A stretch of DNA of 64,000 nt from Bog-473 sp963800725. Its GTDB lineage: Bacteria; Actinomycetota; Acidimicrobiia; Acidimicrobiales; RAAP-2. Below, one piece after another: positions 8,289 to 18,144 of the stretch; positions within the stretch are counted from its first letter, which is position 1; every line of letters starts with the position of its first letter. Location: NCBI GenBank assembly GCA_963800725.1, contig CAWDCE010000004.1, forward strand, positions 94,328-158,327. Reading direction: 5' to 3'. The notes beneath the pieces were generated by a model. The model was not told where the DNA came from and did not search any database. It saw nothing but the letters and a program-made list of their open reading frames with translations. The position numbers and the translations under genes were made by a program.

Positions 8289-10082
8289 TCAGCCGAGCCG
8301 CCGCTCGAGTTCGTCGACCGCCTGGCGCAAAGCGTCGGGCAAGCGGTCGCCGAACTTCGCGAAGTGCTCACGGATGGAGGGCACTTCGGCCTTCCACTCG
8401 TCGGTGTCGACCCGCAGGAGTTCTTCCATGTCCTCTTTGGTGACGTCGAGACCGTCGATGTCGATGGCGTTGAGGGCGGGGACCCAGCCAATGGGGCTGT
8501 CGACGGCGTCGGCCTTGTTGGTCACGCGGTCAAAGACCCACTCGAGGACCCGCGAGTTGTCGCCGTAGCCGGGCCAGAGCCACTTGCCGTCCGCGTCCTT
8601 GCGGAACCAGTTGACGTAGAAGATCTTCGGCAGGAGCTCGGGGTCGGGTGCGTGGTCGCCGATGTCGAGCCAGTGCGCGAAGTAGTCGGCCATGTTGTAG
8701 CCGCAGAAGGGCAACATCGCGAACGGGTCGCGCCGCAGGTTCCCAACCGCCCCGGCGGCGGCCGCGGTGGTCTCAGAAGCCATGATCGATCCGAGGAACA
8801 CCCCGTGGTCCCAGTCCTTTGACTGGAAGACCAACGGCACCACCGAAGCCCGGCGACCGCCGAACAAGATGGCCGAGATCGGCACGCCCTTGGGGTCCTC
8901 CCATTCGGGGGCGATGGCCGGATCTTGTGACGCCGGTGTGGTGAAGCGGGCGTTGGGGTGCGCGGCTGGGGTGCCCGACTCGGGCGTCCAGTCCTGCCCC
9001 TTCCAGTCGGTGAGGTGGGCCGGCGGCTCGTCGGTCATGCCCTCCCACCACACATCGCCGTCATCGCTCAACGCGGTATTGGTGAAGATGGCGTTGCCGT
9101 CGAGGGTGAGCATGGCGTTGGGGTTGGTGTGGGTGTTGGTGCCCGGGGCGACCCCGAAGAAGCCGGCTTCTGGGTTGATGGCATAGAGCTGCCCGTCGTC
9201 ACCGAACTTCATCCAGCAGATGTCGTCGCCGACCGTCTCGACCTTCCAGCCTTCGAGCGAAGGGATCAACATGGCGAGATTGGTCTTGCCGCACGCCGAG
9301 GGGAAGGCGCCGGTGATGTAGCGGGTCACCCCTTCGGGCGACGTCAGCTTCAAGATCAACATGTGCTCGGCCAGCCAGCCGTCATCGTGGGCCATCACCG
9401 AGGCGATCCGTAGGGCGAAACACTTCTTGCCCAACAACGCGTTGCCGCCGTAACCCGAGCCGAACGAGATGATCTCGCGGGACTCTGGGAAGTGGACGAT
9501 GTACTTGTTCTCCGCGTCGCACGGCCAGGCGACGTCGGCCTGGCCCGGATCGAGGGGCGCACCGACCGAGTGGAGGCACGGGACGAATTCGCCATGGTCA
9601 CCAAGGACCTCGAGGGCACCGGTGCCCATGCGGGTCATGATGCGCATCGACACGGCGACGTAGGGCGAGTCGGTCAACTGCACCCCAATGTGGGCGATGT
9701 CCGAGCCGAGTGGGCCCATCGAGAACGGGACGACGTACATGGTGCGGCCCCGCATGCAGCCGGCGAAGAGTCCGTCCAAGAAGGTGCGCATCTCGGCGGG
9801 GTCGCGCCAATTGTCGGTCGGGCCGGCATCGATCTCGTGCTCCGAGCAGATGAACGTGCGATCCTCGACGCGCGCGACGTCGCCGGGATCCGAATGCGCC
9901 CAGTAGCTGTTGGGCCGCTTGGCCTCGGAAAGCTTGGTGAAGGTCCCTGCGTCGACGAGGGTTTGGCACAGGCGGTCGTATTCGTCGGCCGAGCCGTCGC
10001 ACCATTCGATGCGCTCTGGCGTCGTGAGGGCGGCGACCTTGTCGACCCAGGCGAGGAGCTTTGCGTTCTTTGTCGGGGGCAT
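8289..10082 (-). CDS. pckG: Phosphoenolpyruvate carboxykinase (GTP)
   Basis: PckG interconverts oxaloacetate + GTP and PEP + CO2 + GDP, the entry step of gluconeogenesis. At 597 residues it has the length of the GTP-dependent family. It shows the FPSACGKTNLAML P-loop with the reactive Cys, the metal-site region ESREIISFGSGYGGNALLGKK and the guanine-site region NWFRKDADGKWLWPGYGDN. The ATG at 10082 (MPPTKNAKLL) is preferred to an ATG 57 bases earlier, because a GGAG lies 13 bases upstream of it. The gene is convergent with the MFS gene, 7 bases apart, and divergent from thiL. Confidence 0.96.
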   Translation of the reverse strand: MPPTKNAKLLAWVDKVAALTTPERIEWCDGSADEYDRLCQTLVDAGTFTKLSEAKRPNSYWAHSDPGDVARVEDRTFICSEHEIDAGPTDNWRDPAEMRTFLDGLFAGCMRGRTMYVVPFSMGPLGSDIAHIGVQLTDSPYVAVSMRIMTRMGTGALEVLGDHGEFVPCLHSVGAPLDPGQADVAWPCDAENKYIVHFPESREIISFGSGYGGNALLGKKCFALRIASVMAHDDGWLAEHMLILKLTSPEGVTRYITGAFPSACGKTNLAMLIPSLEGWKVETVGDDICWMKFGDDGQLYAINPEAGFFGVAPGTNTHTNPNAMLTLDGNAIFTNTALSDDGDVWWEGMTDEPPAHLTDWKGQDWTPESGTPAAHPNARFTTPASQDPAIAPEWEDPKGVPISAILFGGRRASVVPLVFQSKDWDHGVFLGSIMASETTAAAAGAVGNLRRDPFAMLPFCGYNMADYFAHWLDIGDHAPDPELLPKIFYVNWFRKDADGKWLWPGYGDNSRVLEWVFDRVTNKADAVDSPIGWVPALNAIDIDGLDVTKEDMEELLRVDTDEWKAEVPSIREHFAKFGDRLPDALRQAVDELERRLG

Positions 10083-10144
10083 TTGAAAGCGTTCTACTCC
10101 TTTGTCCGGCCGATTTGCGCGGCGACCAATGCTAGGCATGTGGC

Positions 10145-11122
10145 ATGGGTTCCCCCAAACCCAATCTCAATGAAGACGAGGTGGTCGAGCGTATCCGCGG
10201 GACGCTCTTAGGTGGAATTGAGGTCGTGGCACCTGGTGATGATGCCGCCCTCATCACAATACCGGTCGGAAACTCGATTCAGGTATCGGTTGACACCGTT
10301 GTCGAGGGGGTCCACGTCGACCTGGCGCTCTGTAGTGCGAATGACGTGGGCTACAAGGCCCTCATGAGTGCCCTGAGCGATCTGGCGGCCATGGGCGCCC
10401 GCCCGCTCGCCGCCCTGGTGGCACTGTGTGTGCCCGGCCACGGCGAGGCGGATCTCGCGCTCGAAGTCACCTCCGGACTCGCCGACGCGTCGGCACAGAC
10501 CGCTTGTCCGGTGGTCGGTGGCGACGTCTCGAGTGCCCCCGAGCTCATGGTGTCGGTCACCGTGATTGGCACCACCGATGGCGATGCCGGGGTGACCCGA
10601 GCCGGCGCACTGGTCGGCGACGTAATCATGGTGTCGGGACCGCTCGGGGGCTCGGCCGGCGGTCTGCGGGTACTGCGCGCCCGGCGCAGGTTGCGTGGCG
10701 CCACCGACGAAGCGCCTCGCGAAGCCCTGGCCGAGGCGTTGGCCGCAACCTACCGCCGACCGGTCGCCCGGATCGCCGAGGGGATCGCTGCACGCCGCGG
10801 TGGCGTGCACGCAATGATCGACGTGTCCGACGGGTTGGCCCTCGACCTGCACCGGCTCTGCGACGCATCGGGCGTCGGATTCGCGCTCGATTCAGTGCCG
10901 ATCGCCCCGGGGGCGACCCTCGACGAGGCACTGGGCGGGGGAGAGGACTACGTGTTGGTGATGACCGTTGCCCCGAGCGAGGAAGCGGCGGTGATGGCAC
11001 ACTTCGCCCACGAGCACTTGGGTGCCCCCGTGCGGATCGGCACGATCGTGGCCGACCGGGCGGAGCGGTCCTTGGCGGGGCGCCCGCTGGCCAGAGCGGG
11101 GTGGCAACACTCGATCCGCTGA
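10145..11122 (+). CDS. thiL: Thiamine-monophosphate kinase
   Basis: ThiL phosphorylates thiamine monophosphate to the active cofactor thiamine diphosphate. The 325-residue protein shows the AIRS/ThiL fold signatures GDDAALI, VSVDTVVEGVHVD, KALMSALSDLAAMGARP, CPVVGGDVSSAPELMVSVTVIG and the late DVSDGLALDLHRL and GGGEDY motifs. The ATG at 10145 lies 62 bases from the divergent pckG start. No other thiamine gene is near. Confidence 0.94.
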   Translation: MGSPKPNLNEDEVVERIRGTLLGGIEVVAPGDDAALITIPVGNSIQVSVDTVVEGVHVDLALCSANDVGYKALMSALSDLAAMGARPLAALVALCVPGHGEADLALEVTSGLADASAQTACPVVGGDVSSAPELMVSVTVIGTTDGDAGVTRAGALVGDVIMVSGPLGGSAGGLRVLRARRRLRGATDEAPREALAEALAATYRRPVARIAEGIAARRGGVHAMIDVSDGLALDLHRLCDASGVGFALDSVPIAPGATLDEALGGGEDYVLVMTVAPSEEAAVMAHFAHEHLGAPVRIGTIVADRAERSLAGRPLARAGWQHSIR

Positions 11123-11143
11123 GCGCACCTGGGTGTATCCACG

Positions 11144-11803
11144 ATGGGTCAGCTCCGCAAAACTAGCTTCGCGGTCATGGCGAAACGCTGGCTGGTGCCT
11201 CTCGTGCTCTTGGTCGTCGCCTTCGCCGCGTCGGCCTGTTCGAATAGTTCGAGCCCGTCGACCACGACAACTTCGCGTGCATCGACCACCACGTCGGTGC
11301 CGTCGGCGACCACCACCACGATTTCGAGCGCCTCTTCGACGAGCACGACGGCGGGCCTCGCCTTGTGCCTCGGGGCCAATGTCGGGACTTCGGCCACGAT
11401 GGCCTCGGCGGCCGCCGGGCACCAAGGCGTGGTGCTGCTCTTCATGAATAAGGGATCCGTCCCCTGCGTCTTGACCGGCTATCCCGGCGTCGCCGGCCTC
11501 AACTCGAGCGGGAACCAGGTCACCCAGGCGCAGCGGACCCCGAGCGGCATGATGGGCGGTCTGGCGCCCGGGGTCACCACGGCGCCCAGGATCACCCTCG
11601 CCCCGGGACAGAGCGCATCTGCGGTCGTCGAAGGCGTCGATGTCCCGAGTGGCAATGCGCCGTGCGTGACCTACCCGTCGCTTTTGGTCACTGCGCCGAA
11701 TACCAAGGTTTCGGTGCCGATCGCCCTGTCGCTGCCTGGTTGTCAGCCCCTTCAGGTGCACCCGGTGGTCCCGGGTACCACCGGTTCGACCCAGACCGAG
11801 TAG
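11144..11803 (+). CDS. Secreted DUF4232-type lipoprotein
   Basis: This 219-residue protein has a lipoprotein signal peptide ending in the lipobox FAASAC, then a long Ser/Thr-rich linker (about residues 36-68). The globular domain (FMNKGSVPCVLTGYPGVAGL, ending in a Cys-containing strand) resembles the actinobacterial DUF4232 domain. The function is unknown; such proteins sit on the outer face of the membrane. An ATG at 11177 (MAKRWLV) in the same frame is an alternative start that gives a more normal signal peptide. The 3-prime end overlaps the convergent methyltransferase by 52 bases, and the overlap contains a palindrome. Confidence 0.8.
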   Translation: MGQLRKTSFAVMAKRWLVPLVLLVVAFAASACSNSSSPSTTTTSRASTTTSVPSATTTTISSASSTSTTAGLALCLGANVGTSATMASAAAGHQGVVLLFMNKGSVPCVLTGYPGVAGLNSSGNQVTQAQRTPSGMMGGLAPGVTTAPRITLAPGQSASAVVEGVDVPSGNAPCVTYPSLLVTAPNTKVSVPIALSLPGCQPLQVHPVVPGTTGSTQTE

Positions 11804-12611
11804 CCCGAGCGCTCGCCGACGAGCGTGAAGGAGAGGGGCAGGCGGGGCTGATCCGATGGCGTCGTCCACGAATCGGGTTCGCTCTCGCCTCGAACCATCC
11901 ACGGCCAGCATTGCCAGTTCGTCCAATCATGCTCCATGAGCTGACGCAACTCGATGCCGCGTTCGAGCAATGCGGTGACGATCTCTCCGGGACTGTGGTT
12001 CCACTCATACGAGACCGTGTGGGTGAGTGGTCGTGCGGCATTGGTGGAAGTCTCGGTTCTTTCGGCGATCATTGGCGCGGCTTGCTCGAAGTAGGGGGCG
12101 TCGATACGCCGAGCGTCGCGGCCCAGCGTCAGGGCCACTTGATGCACATCATGGACGTAGAGCCGCCCTCCTGGTCGGAGGGATTCTGAGACCGTCTGGG
12201 CCCACACGCTGACGCTCTGGAGCCAACACCGCGAGCCGAGGCTCACATAGACAATGTCGAACGCGGCCCCGCCGAGCGCGGGGATCGCCGCATCGACCGG
12301 CGTACAGATGAAGGTCGAACGATCGCTGAGGCCAGCCCGAGCCGAGAGATCCCGGGCGGCATCGATGGCGACGGGAGAAAAATCGAGTCCGGTCACGACT
12401 GCACCGGCTCGAGCAAAGTTCAAGGTGTCAAGGCCGAAATGACATTGGGGGTGAAAGAGGTACTTCCCCTTGACCGAGCCCAACGCGGTTCGCTCACGCT
12501 CACGTGGTCCGCGACCCGAGCCGAACCAGCCCGCCACTTCGTAGAGGTCTGATTCAAGATGGATCGCCGCGCGCTCGTCCCACTGGGCCCGCTTGGCGGC
12601 AATGGGGTCAT
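11752..12611 (-). CDS. Class I SAM-dependent methyltransferase (one frameshift)
   Basis: The protein has a class I methyltransferase core: HPQCHFGLDTLNFAR (SAM-binding loop), VTGLDFSPVAIDAAR, FDIVYVSLG and LRPGGRLYVHDVHQ. The C-terminal half is rich in Trp, as in several actinobacterial methyltransferases of unknown substrate. The ATG at 12611 overlaps the stop of the upstream SDR gene (ATGA). That frame, however, leaves the homologous one (AAKRAQWDERAAIHLESD) within four codons. One C missing from the CCCC run at about 12605 would restore a continuous protein of about 286 residues. The 3-prime end overlaps the DUF4232 gene on the other strand. Confidence 0.82.
11762..11784. terminator. Palindrome in overlapping convergent gene ends (possible bidirectional terminator)
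   Basis: The arms CCGGTGGT and ACCACCGG pair perfectly over 8 bp around a CCCGGGT centre. The palindrome lies inside both convergent genes and encodes PVVPGTTG in each, on opposite strands. No T-run follows, so termination is only an inference. Confidence 0.4.
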
Positions 12612-13354
12612 CCCTCCCCGATCACCCTTAAGTCGTCGTCGGCCGAGGGATCGTCGAGGGCGGCGAGAATGGCGGCCGCGGTCACGTCGGGTTCGAGCAC
12701 CGCATGGCGCAGGTAGCCGCGCTCGGCCCAGTCGGTGAAATACGGACCGGCACGCGAGGGGTCCCAGGCGTCGGCGAATGAGGTGGCGGTCGGCCCGACG
12801 GCGACACGCAACGTGCGGAGCGCGGGCGCTTCGGCTCGCAGACCGAGGGCCAACTCATTCAAACCGGCCTTCGACGCCGCGTAGGGGACGAGTCCGGGCC
12901 ACGGGTCGCCGACCGAATGCGAGGAGAGCAACACGATTGTGGGTGTGGGCGCCGGTGGGTGGCTCCTTTGGACGCGGAGGTACGGCAACGCCGCGGCGAC
13001 GACCATGGCGGCGCCGACCAGGTTGGTGGACAGGACTTGGTGCCATTCTGCTGCGGTGGTGGTGGCGATGCCCCCGAGCGGTGCGGTGCCGGCCGCGTAG
13101 ATAACGGTGTCGAGGCCCCCGTGGGGTTCGAGGAACGCGGCGGCCGCATCGACCACCGGTCCGGGCGCGGTGGGGTCGACGGTATCGAGGCTCAGGGCGA
13201 GGCCATGGCCAGGCTGCTCGCTGGCTCCGATCAGTTCGAGGAGGAGGGGGCGGCGACGGGCCGCCAGCACCACGGCGTCACCGCGCCCGAGACATTGCGT
13301 GCCGAGGGCCCGGCCGATTCCCGACGATGCGCCGACGACGAGGATGCGCCGCAG
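12608..13354 (-). CDS. Short-chain dehydrogenase/reductase, possible CTG start
   Basis: This is a classical SDR of about 248 residues: the NAD(P)-binding GASSGIG loop at the N-terminus, the central YAAGTAPLGG and STNLVGA segments, and the catalytic Ser with YAASK (Tyr and Lys). The substrate is unknown. The reading frame has no ATG, GTG or TTG between the rpmB stop and the glycine loop. A CTG at 13354 has AAGGA seven bases upstream and would place the glycine loop normally. The gene sits 11 bases after rpmB, and its stop overlaps the methyltransferase start, so the three are probably one operon. Confidence 0.83.
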   Translation of the reverse strand: MRRILVVGASSGIGRALGTQCLGRGDAVVLAARRRPLLLELIGASEQPGHGLALSLDTVDPTAPGPVVDAAAAFLEPHGGLDTVIYAAGTAPLGGIATTTAAEWHQVLSTNLVGAAMVVAAALPYLRVQRSHPPAPTPTIVLLSSHSVGDPWPGLVPYAASKAGLNELALGLRAEAPALRTLRVAVGPTATSFADAWDPSRAGPYFTDWAERGYLRHAVLEPDVTAAAILAALDDPSADDDLRVIGEG

Positions 13355-13365
13355 GAGCCGTTCCT

Positions 13366-13596
13366 TCAGTGAGGTGCGGCGGCGCTGTCGGGGGTGTAGT
13401 TCCGGCGGAGCGGCTTGGTCACTTTCCCGGCCCGGATGCACGACGTGCACACGTGCAGGCGCTTGGGCGCACCGTTGACCAGGGCACGCACTCGCTGGAT
13501 GTTCGGGTCCCAGCGGCGCTTGGTCCGGCGGTGGGAGTGACTGACGTTCATCCCGAACGAAGGCTTCTTGCCACAGATATCGCACACTGCTGCCAT
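13366..13596 (-). CDS. rpmB: 50S ribosomal protein L28, zinc-binding form
   Basis: L28 is a small protein of the large ribosomal subunit. The 76 residues start MAAVCDICGKKPSFGM and contain SHRRTKRRWDPNIQ. Cys5, Cys8, Cys50 and Cys53 form the zinc-site (C+) version. The ATG at 13596 follows an AAGGAAGG sequence at a good distance. The gene is divergent from the DhaL/FakA gene across about 82 bases that must hold both promoters. Confidence 0.96.
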   Translation of the reverse strand: MAAVCDICGKKPSFGMNVSHSHRRTKRRWDPNIQRVRALVNGAPKRLHVCTSCIRAGKVTKPLRRNYTPDSAAAPH

Positions 13597-13678
13597 TGGG
13601 TAGACCTTCCTTAGCGTGGCCGCGGTGTACTCACCAAACAAGCCTTCTCGAACGGCACAAAGGTTAGCATCCCCTGCC

Positions 13679-15377
13679 ATGACCTCCCTGGCGGCGTTGG
13701 GCGCCAATGACCTGCGAGCGGTAATGGAAGGATTTCGTGACGCCCTGCGGCTCCACCAGGCTGACATCAACCGGTTGAACGTCTACCCCGTGCCTGACGG
13801 CGACACCGGTACCAACATGGCACTGACCGCAGAAGCCGTGGTCAGTGAGCTCGAGGGGGTCGATGCCCAGGCCGACCTGGTGGCGGTGTGCGGGGCCATT
13901 GGGCACGGGTCGCTGATGGGGGCGAGGGGCAACTCTGGGGTGATCTTGTCCCAGCTGCTGCGCGGAATGGGCGAGCGGATGCGCCAGGGCGGCGACGAAG
14001 GCGTCGACGCCAAGATCCTCGCCGACGCGCTGGCCGACGCTGCGGACCTGGCCCGCCGGGCCGTGGTTCGCCCCGTCGAAGGCACCATCTTGACGGTCGC
14101 TTCGGCCGCGGCCGAAGGTGCCGCCGAGGCCCTCGGCGCAGCGGAGGCGGGATTGCTCGGGGTCGTCGAAGGCGCGCATGGCGCCGCAGCGGTGGCGCTG
14201 GCCCACACCCCCGAGCAGCTCGAGGTGCTCGCCCACGCCGGCGTCGTCGATGCGGGGGGCAGCGGGTTCATGTTGCTCCTCGACGCCTTGTTGTTGGTGA
14301 TCGACGGACGCCCCTTGCCCCAGCCGTCTGAAATCCCCGTCGAGGTCGACTACGCCGCGCTCGGCCGATGATTTGGCACGGGCGGGCGAGGGCGGGGTCG
14401 ACGGGGAGGAGACCGAGGTCGGTGACCTGCGTTACGAGGTGATGTATTTCCTCTACGCCCCCGACGACTCGATCGAGGACTTCAAAGAGGTCTGGGCCGG
14501 CATAGGCGACTCGATCGTGGTGGTCGGTGGCGAAGGGGTGTGGAACTGCCACATCCACACCGATGACATCGGGGCCGCCATCGAGGCCGGGGTCGATGCC
14601 GGACGACCCCAGCGCATCCGGGTGACCGATCTGGGCGAGCAGGTCGAAGAGGAGCGCTGGGTCAGAGAGAGCGTCGGGGCACCCGGAGCCGGACCGAGTG
14701 AAGCCCCAAGTGGCCCGGCGCCGCGCACCTCGGTGGTGGCGGTGGTCTCGGGTGACGGCATCGGCCGCATCTTCCGCTCACTCGGCGTGCACCATCAAGT
14801 GGTGGGCGGGCAGTCGATGAACCCCTCGACCGCCGAACTGGTGGCGGCGGTCGACGCGGTGGGATCGCACGAAGTGGTGATCCTGCCCAACAACAAGAAC
14901 ATCCGCCCGGTGGCCGAACAGGTGGACGCGTTGTGCCACAAGACCGTCAAGGTGGTGCGCACCGGAAGCATCGTCGAAGGGTTCGCGGCGTTGTTGGCCT
15001 ACGACCCGGCCGCCGACGCCGCCGTCAACGTCGCCAACATGGGTGAGTCCGCAGCCCGGGTTGTGCCGGCGGAGATCACCCGGGCCGTGCGCGACAGCTC
15101 GACCGAAGCCGGTGAAGTGCGCGAGGGCGACTGGATCGGGATCTCGCGCGACGGGGCGATCTCCATTGCTGACTCCGCGGTGATGGCGACCCGGCTCTTG
15201 CTCAGCCGCCTCCTCGAGCCGCACCACGAGCTGATCACCCTCATCGAAGGGGAGGGGGCCAAGGCGGCCGACACCCGGCGCATCAGCGAGTGGCTGGGCG
15301 AGGAATACCCCGACGTCGCGCTCGAGGTGCACCACGGCGGTCAGCCGCTCTACCCCTACCTGTTGGGCCTCGAGTAG
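13679..15377 (+). CDS. fakA: DhaL/DegV-linked fatty acid kinase FakA-like protein (one frameshift)
   Basis: FakA phosphorylates fatty acids carried by DegV-type FakB proteins. The N-terminal DhaL domain is clear: INRLNVYPVPDGDTGTNM binds ATP/Mg, followed by GHGSLMGARGNSGVILSQLL. The C-terminal half carries the second domain of this family (VIILPNNKNI, DWIGISRDG, YPYLLGLE). A one-base shift at about 14366 splits the gene after YAALG; the downstream frame resumes as DDLARAG. With the shift repaired the protein has about 566 residues, normal for FakA/YloV. The ATG at 13679 (MTSLAALG) places the DhaL domain correctly. recG follows after 9 bases, as in many Gram-positive genomes. Confidence 0.88.
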
Positions 15378-15386
15378 CCAGACTGG

Positions 15387-17594
15387 GTGGCTTCGCCTCG
15401 CACACTGCGCGACCTGTCCGGCCGGCCGGTCTCGGTGCTCGAGACCGTCTCGGCCAAAAAGGCCCAACAACTCGAGGCCTTCGGGGTCGAGACGGTCTTC
15501 GACCTCGTCACCACCTTCCCGCGGCGTTACATCGACCGCACCGCCCAGGCCGACGTGTCGGGTCTCGAGATCGGTGCGCCCGCGGCGGTGCTGGCCGAGG
15601 TGGTCAAGGTGCGGTCGCGCCGGCGTGTAACGGCCGACATGGTGGTCGACGTCACGGTGCGCGACGGCACCGGGACGCTCGAGGTGGTGTTCTTCAATCA
15701 ACCGTGGCGGTCGCGCCAACTCGCGCAAGGAACCGAAGCCATCTTCTGGGGCAAGGTCGGCGAGTACCGGGGCACCCGCCAGATGGTCAATCCCGTCGTC
15801 GACGTCGTCGCCGGCATCGACGAGCCGAGTGTCGGGCAGCGCCGGCGTACGTTGCGCATCCTGCCGATCTATCCGGCTTCCGCCAAGGCCGGGCTCACCT
15901 CTTGGGAGATCGGCACTTTTGTCGAGGAGGCATTGCGGCGGGCGGGGGAGTTGGCCGACCCGCTCCCGGCATCGTGGCGGACATCGCTGATGCTTCTCGA
16001 CCGGACCACCGCGTTTTCGATCGTGCATGCGCCGAGCGCGACCGAACCGATCGACGAAGCGCGCCGACGCCTCGTCTTCGACGAACTGTGGCGGTTGCAA
16101 CTCTCCTTGGTGCTGCGCCGGCGGGCCTTCGAACTCAACGCGCGAACCATCCGCCATCGCGTCTCCCCCTCGAGGTCACCGGGGCCAAGGGGGACACCTT
16201 GGTGGCCCGGTTCCTCTCGGGCCTCGACTTCACCCTCACTACCGCGCAGCGCCAGGCCCTGGCGGTGATCGTGGCGGATCTGGCCGGCCCGTTTCCAATG
16301 CATCGACTCCTCCAAGGCGACGTCGGCTCCGGCAAGACCGTCGTCGCCCTCGCCACCTTGCTCGGTGCCGTCCAAAGCGGGCACCAAGGGGCGTTGATGG
16401 TGCCGACCGAGGTGCTCGCCGAACAGCACGCCGCCGCGGTGCGCGCCATGTTGGGCGCGCTCGATGTCGCGCGTCGAGCTCTTGACCAACCGGGTCAAGG
16501 GCAAGGCCCGGACCAAGGTCCTGGCCGATCTGGCCACGGGCGAGGTGTCGATCGTCGTCGGCACCCATGCACTGATCGCGGACGGGGTCGAGTTCGATTC
16601 CCTCGGGGTCGTGGTGATCGACGAGCAACACCGTTTCGGGGTCGAACAACGCGCCACGCTGCGGGCCAAGGGGGCGAGCGGTGATCCCGACCTCTTGGTC
16701 ATGACCGCCACCCCGATCCCGCGCACCGCCGCCATGGTGATCTTTGGCGACCTCGACCTCAGCGTCCTCGACGAGATGCCCCCGGGTCGCCACGCAATCA
16801 CCACCGAATGGCTGCCCGCGCCCGACGAAGAGCACGTCGCCTTCGATCGGATCAGAAGCGAGGTGGCAGCCGGGCACCGGGCCTTTGTGGTGTGTCCTTT
16901 GGTCGCCGACTCCGCCCGCGTCGAGGCGCGCTCGGCCACCGAGGAGTTCGAACGGCTGACCGCCCCGGGCGGTGCGTTGGCGAACCTGGCGGTGGGGTTG
17001 CTCCACGGGCAGATGCCCGCGTCACAGCGCGAAGAGGTGATGGCCGAATTCCGCGCCGGCGTGCTTTCGGTCCTCGTGGCCACGACCGTCATCGAGGTGG
17101 GGGTCGATGTACCCGAGGCGACGGTGATGGTGATTGAGAGTGCCGAGCGCTTTGGGATCGCCCAGCTCCACCAGCTCCGCGGGCGTGTCGGGCGTGGCGC
17201 TGATCGAAGTTGGTGCTACCTGCTCGGTGGCGGCGATGACGAGTCACGTGCCACCGGCACACTCGGTGACGCCGTCGCACCCGAGAACGCGACTTTCGGC
17301 GCCGCGGCACGACTGGCTGCGGTGGCGGCCAGCAACGACGGGTTCGCCCTGGCCGAAGAGGATCTGCGACTGCGCGGGGAAGGGACGCTGCTCGGGTCGC
17401 GCCAAAAAGGTCAGAGCGACCTGGTGCTCGCCTCGTTGTCACGTCCCGAGGACCGAGCCCTCCTCGACGAGGCGCGCCGGGTGGCCCAGGCCATCGTCGA
17501 CGTCGACCCCCAGCTCGACGAGCATCCCTTGATCAGAGACGAGATCACCTTGTTCTTGAGCGACGAGGAGGGGGAGTACCTCTTCAAGAGTTGA
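15387..17594 (+). CDS. recG: ATP-dependent DNA helicase RecG (two frameshifts)
   Basis: RecG remodels stalled replication forks and branched DNA. The first frame holds the N-terminal wedge domain. The second holds the Walker A motif LLQGDVGSGKT. The third holds the DEQHRFGV box, MTATPIPRT and the helicase C domain with HLHQLRGRVGRG-type residues (QLHQLRGRVGRG). Shift 1 lies in the CCCCC run at 16165-16169, where one extra C would join ARTIRHRVSP to LEVTGAKGD. Shift 2 lies at about 16468-16475. The full span encodes about 735 residues, normal for RecG. The start is a GTG. Both shifts look like sequencing errors. Confidence 0.92.
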
Positions 17595-17604
17595 GGGGAC
17601 TACC

Positions 17605-18144
17605 TTGGCCCCGATGCGAGTCATTGCTGGGCGGAGTCGGGGCCGGCGATTGACGGCCAAGTTGCCGACGGTGGTGCGCCCGACGTCGGACCGGGTCAAA
17701 GAGTCGATCTTCGACATCTTGGGATCGGCGGGCGGCGTGGACGACTTGAGGGTCCTCGACTTGTTCTGCGGCAGCGGCGGCCTGGGTGTCGAGGCGCTCT
17801 CGCGCGGCGCCGCCGCCGTCACCTTCGTCGACCAAGATCTCGCAGCCACCGTTGCGGTCCGGGAGAACCTGGCGGCGGTCGGCCTGGCCGATGCCCCCGC
17901 CACCATCATCCGCGCCGGTCTGCCTGCGTGGTTGCGCTCCGCCGCGGATTTCGATCTGGCCTTGTGCGATCCCCCCTACGGATTCGACGACTGGGCTGCC
18001 CTGCTCGCCGACCTCGACGCCGAGCGCGCGGTCTTGGAGTCTTCGCGGCCCGTCTCGGTGCCCGAGGGCTGGATGGTCACGAAAGAGCGCCGCTACGGCG
18101 GTACGCTCGTCACCGTGGCTCAGCGCAGCGAACGTGACGCATGA
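17605..18144 (+). CDS. rsmD: 16S rRNA (guanine966-N2)-methyltransferase
   Basis: RsmD methylates G966 of 16S rRNA on the assembled 30S subunit. The 179-residue protein shows MRVIAGRSRGRRL, RPTSDRVKESIFDIL, the SAM loop LDLFCGSGGLGVEALSRGA and the catalytic DPPY. A TTG at 17605 has GAGGGG about seven bases upstream; the ATG at 17614 would give the more usual MRVIAG start. The stop overlaps coaD by 4 bases, and the rsmD-coaD pair is conserved in bacteria. Confidence 0.94.
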   Translation: MAPMRVIAGRSRGRRLTAKLPTVVRPTSDRVKESIFDILGSAGGVDDLRVLDLFCGSGGLGVEALSRGAAAVTFVDQDLAATVAVRENLAAVGLADAPATIIRAGLPAWLRSAADFDLALCDPPYGFDDWAALLADLDAERAVLESSRPVSVPEGWMVTKERRYGGTLVTVAQRSERDA

